Origin: Clostridia bacterium
GTDB lineage: Bacteria; Bacillota; Clostridia; Oscillospirales; Acutalibacteraceae
Direction of reading: 5' to 3'
Length of the DNA stretch: 63,996 nt
Assembly: GCA_017516315.1 (NCBI GenBank)
Contig: JAFXDE010000029.1
Coordinates: 1-63,996, forward strand
The translations under genes and the position numbers were made by a program. The notes under the pieces were generated by a model. The model had not been told where the DNA came from, searched no databases, and worked only from the letters and a program-made list of their open reading frames with translations. Each line of letters opens with the position of its first letter. Position 1 is the first letter of the stretch. Shown piece after piece: positions 52,848-63,132 of this stretch.

Positions 52848-52866
52848 TACTCATTTATAATGAGTA
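52848..52866. promoter_or_regulatory. Operator-like inverted repeat 2 before the giant gene
   Basis: TACTCATT, TAT, AATGAGTA: a perfect 19-bp dyad with the same arms as repeat 1 but a different spacer. It ends 33 nt before the giant gene start, in the probable leader. Confidence 0.75.
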
Positions 52867-52899
52867 AAAAAACGAAAAAATTTTACAGGAGGAAAAAAC

Positions 52900-55800
52900 A
52901 TGTTAGTAACAAAAAGAGAAGTCAGACAGGCTTCTAAAAAGCTCTTAAGTGTGTTACTTGCGGTCGTTATGATTATGACCAGCATGAGTGTGTGCTTCGG
53001 CTCTGTAGCCTTCGCTGCAGGAACAGATGTAGATGTAACTGCACTCGCTAACGCACTTAAGTTTGACAGCGTTAAGAATGCTACCTTCTCAGGCTCAGCT
53101 AACGACTACACTGTCAGCGATCCTGACGGCAAGGTTCTCGCCGCCGTGGAGGCTTATTTCGCAGCAGTAGACGCTATGGCGAATAAGAACCCTGCTATTC
53201 GGACACCCTCTTCGGGCTCTTCTGATATCGCTCAGACGGGTGAATCATCAGACAAGACCTACAGAACCATCAATCATCTGAATGCCAGAGTGAAAACTCT
53301 GCTCAGTGATAAGATGGGCAGTGACTACACAGACTATAATGTTGATGCGTTTATCACCGGCCTTTTAGCAGGCTCCACAGTAAGCGAAGGCACAACAATG
53401 GTTGACGGCTCAGCAAGCACATCAAACAACACTACTGTTCCCGGCACTCCTCTCGCTGCAGCTCCCGAAGTAAAGCTTACAGTTATGATGGAAAGTGCTG
53501 TCACAGGTCACACTCTTGACAGTCTTCCTGACAGCGTAGTTACATCTAAGACCTTTACTGTAAAGCATGCAAATACCAACTACGACTATAAGTATGACTT
53601 TACAGACGGCGGTCGTTGTGATGATGACAAATATGAGCACGACTATTGGTTCTATTACAACTACAGCTCATATTCAAAAGAAGACGGTGCATCTAAGTCC
53701 ACACAGACCATCAAAAATACACAGTCTACTCTGGAGGCTTATGTTGATTACTTCTCAATGGATATGGATGAGCTTTATGCTGTTGATGCCGCTACTCTTG
53801 ACACAGTAAGCACTGCTGTGAAAAACGCTAAAGCAAATGTCGTAACTGGCTTCGGTGCAGGTGTTTACACTCACTTCTTCTCAGCCTATAATGTTGAGAA
53901 GCTTACAGGTGACATAGTTATCGCTAAAGAGCTTCAGGTTCTCGCTCCCAAGCTTCTCAAAGCCTATGAGGATATGGAAAAGGGCTACGGTGATATCATT
54001 ACCGATAAAGCCGCTCTTAACACTCTCGCACAGACTATGAAGACAGCTATGGATGCTTATGATGCAGCCTCTGCAGCTGCCAAGACCTATGTTACAGAGG
54101 CAGGCTTCATCCGCGCAGATGTAGAAACCTTCTACAGCAAGGTTCTCCGTGAAATCGAGCTTATCGAGCTTCGTGAGCTTATCGAAGAAATCACACTTGG
54201 CATTTTACCCTTTGCCGCTTATACCGTTGACAGTATCGCTGACGGCTCCGTAACATCAGCCGATATCGGTGCGGCACTTACCGCTATCGCCGGATATGAG
54301 GGCCGCTTGGATAAGTACAATGCAGCTGATGTTGAAGCTGTAGCAGGTGCTGATTTCCGTACCGGTATCACTAATCTCAAACAGCAGCTTTCATATCTTA
54401 AAACTGTAGCAGGCTATGAGGATGATTTCAGTGCAGAGTATGAAAAATTCGCTTCCGAAATCTTCTCCGTAACCGATGCAAACGGTGACATCGATACTCT
54501 CCTTTCTGCTCTTAAGAGCTATGACGGCTGGTACACAGGCCTTAAGGCTCTTATCGCTGAAATGAAGTCCGCTCTCGGTGAAGAAGTAGCCGAAAAGCTC
54601 TTCGATGACCTTAATAATGTAATGACAGAGCGTATGGATGATGCTTATGTAGCACTCAACGCTTTACTCGAGGCACAGATTGACTATGCTTATGATCTCT
54701 TTAAAGCTTATATAAGCACTTACGGTGAAATGGTTAACATGCTTACCGTTTCTGAGTATAAAGCTATGCAGGCCTCTATCGGTCTCATCAATGCTGGTGC
54801 CTACAGCTTCCTCAACGGTACAGATCACTTCGAGCTTTCCGCTGAAGCAGTAGCCAAATACGAAGAAATGCAGAAGGACTTCCCCGAGTATGAGGAGTTC
54901 CTTAACAGCAAGGGCTTTGCTACATATCAGCAGACATTTATGCCTGATCTGGAGAGACCTGACACAGAAAAAGACATCGCCCGTGAAAATGAAGACGGTG
55001 TTTATAAGACATCTGACGAAGATATCGAGGCTATCATCAGCCTTCTCGATGCTCTCCTTCAGAACGATGCAGTAAAGGATCTTCTCGGCAGCTTTATTAA
55101 TAAGGACGAAGAAGGTAATCCCACAGGCGAGCCCTTCGACCTGGCAACTCTTGTTTCAGGCCTTATTGAAGGCATGGTATTCTCTGACTCTCTTATCAAT
55201 ACAGTAATTCAGTTTGTCTATCCCGCAGTAGCCAATATCTTTACTGAGGTATGGATGGGTATCGATCCCTGGATAGATGATCCTGCGATGGCTGTTATGG
55301 GACAGACTGTATCAGTTAAAGCTGACCTCTATCTTAATACTGTAGAAGAAGCTACAGCAGGTCTCGGCTTACCCATCTTTCCCGCTGATCTCGCAGCCGC
55401 TATCAGAAGCAGCTATTCACAGTTCAGTGCTGTGGCCGATGTTCTCGATGACGCTACCACCAAGGCCTATATTGCTAAGGCTCCTGACGGAAGCTGGGAT
55501 GAAAGCACACGCAAATCTCCTTGGGATGATGCTGTTCTCTATAGTGAAAATGTAAATGAAGAAACAGGCGAAACCACTAAGACTCTTAACCTTGACTGGG
55601 GTATCGATGAGCTCGAAGGCGAGGCTAAGCGTGAACGCTTCCTTCAGGCTGTTCAGGCGGCTCTCTGCGGTCTCGAGCCTATCCTTCTCGCTCTCCTCTG
55701 TAATACTCCTATGGAAAGATTCAACGCTTTCATCGGTAGCGGTTACGGTAAAGACGGTCTGAACGGCTTTAATGCCGGTGATGTTCTCTTCTGGAAAAAC

Positions 55801-58800
55801 GTTACACTCAGCGACATAGAGCTTGATATTCATACTATCGATCTCAGACTTAATGCTACGGCAAACGACGGCTACAATAATGTAATCGCTCCTCTCTTTG
55901 AGCTGCTCGGCGTTACTGCTCCAGACGGCAGAAGCTTCACATCCTCAAGAGATGTTATCGAAAAGGGCCTTCTTCAGCCTCTCGATGCAGTTATTGCCAA
56001 GCTGGCCGCAAACCCTGTAGCAACTCTTCTGGAAATTCTTCCCAACCTTGCTTATGCTGTTGAAGCAGATATGCTTCTTCCCAAGCTTAATTATCTCGCT
56101 ACAAACATTTCCTATTCAGCAGGTGCCACTATCAATGCTGACCTGAATGACTGTACTTGCAGTGTCGGTCTTATAGGAATGCTCCTTCCTTATCTTGACA
56201 GTGTTGTTACAGATATGACAGGTCTGACATGTAGTGGAGGTGTTATCCAGAATGTCCGTTCTGACGATGTTATGACTGATAACCTTCCTGTTGAAATCGC
56301 AGGCATCATCAATATCGAGGACCTTCTCGGCGATGTAGACCTTACCTCCTTCGCAGGTATCTGGGATATGCTTGCAGGCTCCGTTGACCTTCTCGCAGGT
56401 ATGGAGGCTCCCAACGCAGGCATCATCGCAACTCTCGGTGCACTCGGTACTGTTGATACCAAGAGATCACAGGCAGACTACGAGCTTCCCGCAGCCGGTA
56501 AGGCCTACCACATCGAAGCCAATAAGGCTGATGTTCTCGTATATCTGCTTAAGTATGTTCTCGGCAGCGGTCTTATCGACGGCCTCGTAGAGAATCCCGA
56601 AGGCATCGTTGCTGACCTTCTCACTGCTCTCAGTGAAAAGCCCGACACAGTTCTCGCTGCAGTAGTCGAGCTTCTCAATCAGAAGGAATACGACACTCTC
56701 AGAGAATTTGAATGGTTTAACGGTTTCGTTAACGGTGAATCCGTAGTAGGTAACTCCGCTAACGCTATTTACCTCAACCCCGAAAATGACTGGACAGAGG
56801 CAAAGGCAGAGTATCTGTACAAAAACCTTGATGCACTCGTTAGCGCTATCCTTACTATGGCAGGCGCAGATTTCGACCTCGGTGCTACCATCGACGGTGC
56901 TATCAGCGGTCTTCTCAGTGACAAGACACTCACTGCTCTTGCTAAGCTTCTCGGAAGCATCGCTGACATTAACAGCCTTATCGCAGGCGAAGATGCTGCA
57001 GAGCCTCTTCCTGTTGATGTTGCAGCTCTCCTGACAGAATTCCTCGGCATTGATTTGAGCGTTTATGCTGACTATGCTGACATCGCAGAAGACGAAATCA
57101 TCGACTTCGGCGTAGATGCAGGCACAACCACCTTTGCAGCCGCTCTCGCAGATATGCTTGAGCCTCTCTCCGCAGTTCTCGACTTCATCCTCGCAGGTGA
57201 AAACCTCGTTATCACCGTTGAAGACGAAACAGTAGAGCTTGTAGGCTATGACGGCTATAACAATGCTATCATTCCTCTCCTCGAAGCATTAGACTGTGAT
57301 ATTGCAGTAAATCCCGAAAACGCACTCGAAGCTATTCTCACAGCACTTATTGGCAAGATTGAAGCTATCACAAAGTCAGAAACACCCATCAAGGATATTA
57401 TCGACCTTCTTCCCGGTGTATTCTACTTCATCGCATCCAAGGGCCTTTCAGTTTCCGTAAGAAACCTTCTCCAGCCCGTATATGTAATCCTTGATACCGT
57501 AAGACCTATTTACGACCTTGACCTCAATGCTACGATTAACGGTCTTCTTCCCGAAGACTTCGGCATTATGCTCAATATTGACGACATCGGTATCGAATTT
57601 ATCTTCGATCTTCTTAAGAAGCTCGTTCCCGACCTTGACCTTTCAGCACTTAAGGATGTTATCTATGACATCTGTAATGAAATCGGTGTAGAATACGAAT
57701 CAAAATCTACTCTCCAGGATGACTGGAAGAAGGGTGCATACAGTGAAAGCTTCAGCGCCGCTGACCTTCTCACAGTAGTTCTCTCCTTCGTTCTTGAATG
57801 GGCAACTATCGAAGACAATGCCAAGGCTCTCGATGAAATGCTCGGTACAGACGGCATCATCGCCGCTATCGGCACAGTATTTGAGTCAGTTGAGCTCGAA
57901 TACGGCACACCTGACTGGATGTACTGGTTTGAAACAGAGGAGGAGTTCAATTCCTATGTAGACGGAAACACTACTCTTCCCGATACTCTCCTTGCACTCG
58001 AATATCCCAACGACTGGTCAGAGGAAGCAGCACAGTATATCGCTGACAACCTTGGCTCACTCGTAGATATGGTACTCGGCCTTATCGAAATCGACGGTGT
58101 GAAGTATGCTTCACTCGCTGAGCTCGTAAATGCCAAGCTCGATGTATTCAATGCTGAAACAATCAATAAGATTATCGCTCTTATCACAGATATCCTCGCT
58201 GAGGTAGACGATAACCTTCTTTCCGTTGGTTATCTCCTTGATGTAGACCTTGTAGGTCTTAAGAACTACACCTGCACAGCAGAAGTAAATGATGTTAAGT
58301 CTTTCGCTGCTGAGCTCGCTTCTATTCTTACCACCTATGCAGGCGGTCTTGTTGACTGGCTCTTCTTCGGTGATGATTTCCGCTTCGCCAAGAAGTCCGA
58401 CAGCACAGACACCATCGTTATCAACGGCGGTCTCGGTTATGAAAAGGGTCTTGCACTTGTTCTCGAGGCTCTCGGCTGTGACCTTCCCGAAAAGGCAACT
58501 GTTGAAAGCGTTCTCCTTGCACTTGCAAACAGAGTTGACGCTATCCTCGGTGACAATATGGTAAATGAAGTTATCGATCTTCTTCCCAACCTCATTTACT
58601 TCCTCAATGCAAACGGTGCATCCGTAGCAGTAAACAACCTTCTCGCTCCCGTTTATGCACTTCTCGACAAGATTAACGGTCTCGGCATTCTTGAGAATCC
58701 CATCGATCTTGCAGGTCTCCTCGGCTTTGATCTCAAGTATCTTTCACTTGAAGACATCCTTACTCTCGTTAAGGAGAAGACAGGTCTCGACCTTGCAGCA

Positions 58801-61800
58801 GTAGAGGAAATCCTCGTAGATCTCTGCCTCGGTAAGATCGAAAAGAAGACATACACCTACAAGATGGTTGTAGACAGAAAGGATACAGTAACACTTATCC
58901 TTACCACAGCACTTATGCTTGTCAAGGACGAAGCCTTTGCAGCTAAGCTCGAAGAAATGCTCGGTACAGATATGATTTCTGCTATCAAGACAGTATTCGA
59001 ATCCGCTCCCGTGACCTACAGCACTCCCGACTGGTATGCTCTCGACGGAAACGATGTGGATTACGATAACGCTACAGTAGGCGTAATCAAGTATGCTATC
59101 GAGTATCCCAATAACTGGACAGAGGAAAGCGCTAAGTATGTAGCAGAGCTTCTGGAATCTGATGAATTTGACAAGCTTGTAGCAGGTCTCATCGACAGCA
59201 GCTATGCTTCTCTCGGTGATCTTCTCGCAGATAAGGTTGACATTTACACACCCGCACTCCTCGAAACAATTCAGAAGGCTCTCGGTGACCTCATCGGCGG
59301 TCTCGATGAAAGCCTTAAGGACCTCGTAAATGTCGGTCTCGGCGCAGCTGACGCACTTCTCGGTGCAGATGTTCAGGGCCTCCTTGACTATGATGTATCC
59401 GGTGTTAAGGATAAGGAAACCTTCGTAGCAGCCTTCACAGGTATGCTTATGGAAGTAGAAGGACTCGTTGACTGGCTCCTTCTCGGTCAGAGCTATGAGC
59501 TCTTTGTTGATGATAAGAACGATAACGGCGAATACGATAAGGGCGAACAGATTATCACTCTTAACGGCGGCCACGGCTATGCCGAAGGTCTCGCACTCGT
59601 TCTCGAAGCACTCGGTGCAGAAAATCTTCCCGATGTTTATGATATGGAGGAAATCGACACAGAAGAAGTAGTAAGCGCAGTTCTTACCGCTGCCTTCGAC
59701 AGAGTGGATGCTATCCTCGCTGATCCCGTTGCAGAGGTATTTGAGCTTCTTCCCAATGTTCTCTACTTCATCAATGCTAACGGCCTCACCGTAGCAGTAG
59801 ACAACCTCCTCGGTGCTGTAAATGCACTTCTTATCAAGCTTGAAGGCCTCGGTGTTGAGCTTGACATCGCATCACTTGTTGACTTCAGTGAAATCCTCGG
59901 TGTTGAAACAGAGCTTGCTCTCGATAACATCACTATGGAAGCTGTAATCGCACTCGTTGCAGAGCTTACAGGTCTCAACCTCGATAAGATTGCAGATGTA
60001 CTCGTTGGCTTCGCACTCGGCAGAGTAGCCGCTTACGACTCAGTAAGCAGTGCAGACATCACAGCTAAGATGTACTATCACGACGACTTCGCTAAGTATG
60101 ATATGATTACCGTACTCGCTACAGTAGCTATCATCACACTTACAGACGAAGCAAATGCTGATAAGGTCAAGGAGCTTCTCGGCGAAGATATTTATCAGCT
60201 CGTTCTCAACCTCATCAATATGGGCGAGGTTCCCGTTCAGGAATTCGGCTGGCTCTTTACAGATAAGGCTGATACTGATGAAGTATTCTCAGTAATCGGT
60301 GCGGAAGGAATCTTCGAAAACTTCACCTACGGTGAAATCTACACAGAAGAGATGGGACAGTATATCGCTGACAATTTCGGTGAATTCGTAAATAACGTAA
60401 TCTACCTTCTCGGTATTGACATTAACGGTGACGGACAGACTGAAGCCGGTCTCACAGACCTTATTAACGGCTTGCTCGGCGGCTCACTTTACAACAGCGC
60501 AAATGTTACAGCTATCCGCGATGCTCTCGCAGGTGTGCTCGAAAATATCACCAAGCTCGAGGTAAACGGTGCGGTAGTAGGCGGCATCATCGCTGATGTG
60601 CTCAAGACAGCAGGTATCGCTGACATCAAGGCTGTAGCCGATGTCAGAGTAGATGAATTCGAAAACGACAGAGAACAGTTCGTTGCAGCTCTCTGCGATG
60701 TACTCGAGCCTCTCTACGGCATTCTTAGGTATGTGCTTGCTGATGAAGACATCTCCTTCTTTGTAAATATGGAAAAGACAGATGCCATCACTCTTAGAGG
60801 TGCAGAGGGCTACGCTTACGGTATCATTCCTCTCCTCGAGACTCTCGGCTGTGAAAACATTCTCACTCCCGCTGAATACTATGCAGCAGTAGAGGCTGAC
60901 GGAGGTGTGCTTCTTACATCTATCCTTGATCCTCTTCTTGACAGAGTAGATGCTATCCTTGCAGGCGATACCGCACAGGAAATCCTCAATATGCTCACCA
61001 ACCTTATCTACTTCGTAAACTCCAACGGTGTTGACACAGTAGTTAAGAATACACTTAATGCAGTCTACGGACTTCTTGCAGCCATTGAGCCCATCGCAAA
61101 GATTGATCTTTATGAGCTCATCGGTATCGACCTTGCAGAAATCGACTTTGAATGGATTATGGATAAGCTCTTTGACGCTCTGGCAAAAGCAGGCTATGAG
61201 TTCACGATGGAGGACATCGACTATGTAGCGTCTCTTACCGTCGGTAAGCTCGAATCCTTCACATCAGCCAACGGCAAAACAGCCTACAGAATGGTTTATG
61301 CTGAAGGTGAGGAGATCGGTGACAAGAAGGAGCTTGTGACAGTAGTTCTCAGCCTTATTGTAACCTTCCTTACACATGAGCAGAACCGCAAGGTAGTTCT
61401 TGATTTCCTCAGAGATGAGCTTTGTATGTCCGATGAGGCAAGACCTTATGTACAGGCCGTATTTGACTTCATTGCTGACTGCATAAATAATACTCAGCTC
61501 GGAACCGAGTCTGTTCTGGCAGCGCTCTATTATGTATACTTCGGCGTTGATGTCGGTGTAGATAATACTGCCGCCGAAAAGAAAAACCTCGATCAGCTCT
61601 GGAGAGATGCACTCGCTGACCTCAGAAAGGAAAATAACGCAGCGGCTGATTTGATTGAAGAAATTCTCGGATGGGATATTTTTGAAGATCTTATCGATAC
61701 TGACGGTCTCGCACCTAACGGCTTCATCAGATTCTTCCAGAAGATTGTCGACATTTTCAGATCCATCATCGAATGGTTTAAAAACTTATTTAACAGAGCT

Positions 61801-61818
61801 GAACCCGCAACGGTTTAA
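52900..61818 (+). CDS. Giant secreted repeat protein (2972 residues)
   Basis: I recognise no known family. Signal peptide at residues ~1-41 (LLSVLLAVVMIMTSMSVCFG, then SVAFAAG). Residues ~42-900 are unique and mainly helical. From ~900 the protein has five divergent repeats of ~390-455 residues. Each has a GYxxxxxPLLEALGC-like segment (NDGYNNVIAPLFELLG, DGYNNAIIPLLEALDC, GLGYEKGLALVLEALGC) followed by an LLPNLxYFxNxNG segment near residues 1044, 1500, 1891, 2280 and 2696, and a YPNDWSEEAAQYIADNL-type segment in four of them. It is acidic and rich in Leu, Ala and Asp, likely an alpha-helical solenoid. The C-terminus is an aromatic amphipathic helix (FFQKIVDIFRSIIEWFKNLF). AGGAGG precedes the ATG. 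Codon use resembles infB, suggesting high expression. Confidence 0.85.
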   Translation: MLVTKREVRQASKKLLSVLLAVVMIMTSMSVCFGSVAFAAGTDVDVTALANALKFDSVKNATFSGSANDYTVSDPDGKVLAAVEAYFAAVDAMANKNPAIRTPSSGSSDIAQTGESSDKTYRTINHLNARVKTLLSDKMGSDYTDYNVDAFITGLLAGSTVSEGTTMVDGSASTSNNTTVPGTPLAAAPEVKLTVMMESAVTGHTLDSLPDSVVTSKTFTVKHANTNYDYKYDFTDGGRCDDDKYEHDYWFYYNYSSYSKEDGASKSTQTIKNTQSTLEAYVDYFSMDMDELYAVDAATLDTVSTAVKNAKANVVTGFGAGVYTHFFSAYNVEKLTGDIVIAKELQVLAPKLLKAYEDMEKGYGDIITDKAALNTLAQTMKTAMDAYDAASAAAKTYVTEAGFIRADVETFYSKVLREIELIELRELIEEITLGILPFAAYTVDSIADGSVTSADIGAALTAIAGYEGRLDKYNAADVEAVAGADFRTGITNLKQQLSYLKTVAGYEDDFSAEYEKFASEIFSVTDANGDIDTLLSALKSYDGWYTGLKALIAEMKSALGEEVAEKLFDDLNNVMTERMDDAYVALNALLEAQIDYAYDLFKAYISTYGEMVNMLTVSEYKAMQASIGLINAGAYSFLNGTDHFELSAEAVAKYEEMQKDFPEYEEFLNSKGFATYQQTFMPDLERPDTEKDIARENEDGVYKTSDEDIEAIISLLDALLQNDAVKDLLGSFINKDEEGNPTGEPFDLATLVSGLIEGMVFSDSLINTVIQFVYPAVANIFTEVWMGIDPWIDDPAMAVMGQTVSVKADLYLNTVEEATAGLGLPIFPADLAAAIRSSYSQFSAVADVLDDATTKAYIAKAPDGSWDESTRKSPWDDAVLYSENVNEETGETTKTLNLDWGIDELEGEAKRERFLQAVQAALCGLEPILLALLCNTPMERFNAFIGSGYGKDGLNGFNAGDVLFWKNVTLSDIELDIHTIDLRLNATANDGYNNVIAPLFELLGVTAPDGRSFTSSRDVIEKGLLQPLDAVIAKLAANPVATLLEILPNLAYAVEADMLLPKLNYLATNISYSAGATINADLNDCTCSVGLIGMLLPYLDSVVTDMTGLTCSGGVIQNVRSDDVMTDNLPVEIAGIINIEDLLGDVDLTSFAGIWDMLAGSVDLLAGMEAPNAGIIATLGALGTVDTKRSQADYELPAAGKAYHIEANKADVLVYLLKYVLGSGLIDGLVENPEGIVADLLTALSEKPDTVLAAVVELLNQKEYDTLREFEWFNGFVNGESVVGNSANAIYLNPENDWTEAKAEYLYKNLDALVSAILTMAGADFDLGATIDGAISGLLSDKTLTALAKLLGSIADINSLIAGEDAAEPLPVDVAALLTEFLGIDLSVYADYADIAEDEIIDFGVDAGTTTFAAALADMLEPLSAVLDFILAGENLVITVEDETVELVGYDGYNNAIIPLLEALDCDIAVNPENALEAILTALIGKIEAITKSETPIKDIIDLLPGVFYFIASKGLSVSVRNLLQPVYVILDTVRPIYDLDLNATINGLLPEDFGIMLNIDDIGIEFIFDLLKKLVPDLDLSALKDVIYDICNEIGVEYESKSTLQDDWKKGAYSESFSAADLLTVVLSFVLEWATIEDNAKALDEMLGTDGIIAAIGTVFESVELEYGTPDWMYWFETEEEFNSYVDGNTTLPDTLLALEYPNDWSEEAAQYIADNLGSLVDMVLGLIEIDGVKYASLAELVNAKLDVFNAETINKIIALITDILAEVDDNLLSVGYLLDVDLVGLKNYTCTAEVNDVKSFAAELASILTTYAGGLVDWLFFGDDFRFAKKSDSTDTIVINGGLGYEKGLALVLEALGCDLPEKATVESVLLALANRVDAILGDNMVNEVIDLLPNLIYFLNANGASVAVNNLLAPVYALLDKINGLGILENPIDLAGLLGFDLKYLSLEDILTLVKEKTGLDLAAVEEILVDLCLGKIEKKTYTYKMVVDRKDTVTLILTTALMLVKDEAFAAKLEEMLGTDMISAIKTVFESAPVTYSTPDWYALDGNDVDYDNATVGVIKYAIEYPNNWTEESAKYVAELLESDEFDKLVAGLIDSSYASLGDLLADKVDIYTPALLETIQKALGDLIGGLDESLKDLVNVGLGAADALLGADVQGLLDYDVSGVKDKETFVAAFTGMLMEVEGLVDWLLLGQSYELFVDDKNDNGEYDKGEQIITLNGGHGYAEGLALVLEALGAENLPDVYDMEEIDTEEVVSAVLTAAFDRVDAILADPVAEVFELLPNVLYFINANGLTVAVDNLLGAVNALLIKLEGLGVELDIASLVDFSEILGVETELALDNITMEAVIALVAELTGLNLDKIADVLVGFALGRVAAYDSVSSADITAKMYYHDDFAKYDMITVLATVAIITLTDEANADKVKELLGEDIYQLVLNLINMGEVPVQEFGWLFTDKADTDEVFSVIGAEGIFENFTYGEIYTEEMGQYIADNFGEFVNNVIYLLGIDINGDGQTEAGLTDLINGLLGGSLYNSANVTAIRDALAGVLENITKLEVNGAVVGGIIADVLKTAGIADIKAVADVRVDEFENDREQFVAALCDVLEPLYGILRYVLADEDISFFVNMEKTDAITLRGAEGYAYGIIPLLETLGCENILTPAEYYAAVEADGGVLLTSILDPLLDRVDAILAGDTAQEILNMLTNLIYFVNSNGVDTVVKNTLNAVYGLLAAIEPIAKIDLYELIGIDLAEIDFEWIMDKLFDALAKAGYEFTMEDIDYVASLTVGKLESFTSANGKTAYRMVYAEGEEIGDKKELVTVVLSLIVTFLTHEQNRKVVLDFLRDELCMSDEARPYVQAVFDFIADCINNTQLGTESVLAALYYVYFGVDVGVDNTAAEKKNLDQLWRDALADLRKENNAAADLIEEILGWDIFEDLIDTDGLAPNGFIRFFQKIVDIFRSIIEWFKNLFNRAEPATV

Positions 61819-61843
61819 GGATTTGTTAAAAGACTGAATAAGC

Positions 61844-61876
61844 AAACAGGCAGCCGCAAACGCGGCTGCCTGTTTT
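61844..61876 (+). terminator. Terminator of the giant gene
   Basis: A 14-bp stem AAACAGGCAGCCGC / GCGGCTGCCTGTTT, 4-nt loop, short T-run. Confidence 0.88.
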
Positions 61877-61942
61877 GTCAGTTTGACAAATGGGCGGATT
61901 TGTTCAAAAAAGAACAAAAAAAATAAAAATGATGTGTTTTTT

Positions 61943-61971
61943 TTGCCAGCAAAGAAAGGTTATGTTATACT
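61943..61971 (+). promoter_or_regulatory. Promoter of the truncated transporter gene
   Basis: TTGCCA, 17 nt, TATACT. Confidence 0.6.
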
Positions 61972-62040
61972 GAAAAGGTGATAATACTGTTCTTTCACAA
62001 CAGTACAGGCATCGATATTGATAAAACGTAGACAGTGTAT

Positions 62041-62337
62041 ATGGAAAAGGAAGGGAAGGTCGGAATAGTTTCTAAAGCAAAAAACATACTTACGACCGCA
62101 AAGGAATATTGGACGGAGCCACCGAAGGGTAATTATATTCTCTATAAAGAGGTGGCGACTCTCAGCGGTGCAGGCTTCGGCGTCTACTGGATGACGCTTC
62201 TTTCGGGTACCATCAGTCTTGATGCATCGAGCTTTCTGGTTGGTGCCAGTATAGGTCTCAAGTCCACCGATCTGCAGATTATGGCTATTATAGCAAATAT
62301 CATAGGTATACCTATCGGTATTTTCCGTGCTTGTTAA
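62041..62337 (+). pseudogene. N-terminal fragment of a GPH/MelB-type MFS transporter
   Basis: About 98 residues. The start (IVSKAKNILTTAKEYWTEPP, KGNYILYKEVATLSGAGFGV, then two hydrophobic helices ending IANIIGIPIGIFRA) matches the first 100 residues of glycoside-pentoside-hexuronide:cation symporters in Clostridia, which are normally ~450 residues. The frame then meets TAA at 62335-62337, and no later frame restores transporter sequence. The ATG at 62041 has no good ribosome binding site, although a promoter lies upstream. Truncation by insertion or deletion at about 62330 is likely; composition changes to AT-rich after this point. Confidence 0.7.
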
Positions 62338-63080
62338 GACAAGGACACAGAAACACTGATTCCGTTCAGAGGCGGTAATTTTAAATACCCCTCTACTTTC
62401 TTACGGACATTTTTTGAGCAAAAGAGAACCATCGAACCCAAAAGTTTTCAAATTGTTTACAACTAACTTGAAAAACAATTCTCACCTATACGCACAGGGA
62501 GAGGCCAAGTGGAAACCCAAAAATCAAATTGTTTTCAAAATGTTTACAACCCGCCGCAAGAAAAGTTGCAAAACAAAAAAGCCGCTACATAGGCAACAGA
62601 AACAAGCGTGGAGAGAAAATCTCACCGCGCTAATATTCTGTTGGGTCACTATGTAACAGCTTTTAAATAAAGCTAAATATAAATCGATGTGTGTGGCCGT
62701 TTGAGCAAAGCATTTAAAGTAGTTGTAGTTTCGCCAAGCTCAACAAAAACATCGTGACGGTGGTATGATATATTATTTTGAAAAATTTGACAACGGGAAA
62801 TTTGTCGAAGGGTTTAAAAAATTTTTTACGGTCAATAATATTTAGTTTGGGCTTTTGAAAAAAACTTTTTATCTCCCCATATATACCACGACATAAGGAA
62901 GGGTGAAATGTTCCAAGATTTTCAAAAAAGTTGAAAAAATTTTGTATGAAGAGAAAAGTGACGCAGTATTCGTATAACCAAAATTTGATTTTGTTGGTTT
63001 GTTGCCTGCCGCATAACACCGGCGTGTTTGAAATTTTTTCTGAGTATTATTGAATTATTACATCCTTCCTTGAAGGCATA
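62338..63080. other. Gene-free, AT-rich stretch after the truncated transporter
   Basis: No convincing gene. An open frame of 80 codons (62414-62656) has no ribosome binding site. It contains a ~25-bp imperfect direct repeat (TTTTCAAATTGTTTACAAC near 62440 and TTTTCAAAATGTTTACAAC near 62535). The same frame as the transporter, after its stop, reads through 39 more codons without similarity to transporters. This may be one end of an inserted element. Confidence 0.5.
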
Positions 63081-63113
63081 AAAAGAAGACACCTACCGTC
63101 GGGTAAGTGTCTT
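63081..63113 (-). terminator. Terminator of the PD-(D/E)XK-like gene
   Basis: Minus strand: AAGACACTTACC, short loop, GGTAGGTGTCTT (one mismatch), then CTTTTT. It lies 19 nt after the stop. Confidence 0.8.
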
Positions 63114-63132
63114 GGGTAAGTACTAAAATCTA

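Noticed and set aside
55800-61300. CRISPR-like or tandem DNA repeats in the giant gene
   Set aside because: The repeats are ~1.2 kb protein-level units with divergent DNA, not short identical repeats with spacers.
62414-62656. Open frame of 80 codons after the truncated transporter
   Set aside because: TTG start, no ribosome binding site, and its apparent internal repetition comes from a DNA direct repeat; no family recognised.
62714-63019. Minus-strand open frame of 101 codons
   Set aside because: AT-rich, Phe/Lys-rich translation of low-complexity DNA, no ribosome binding site and no domain pattern.
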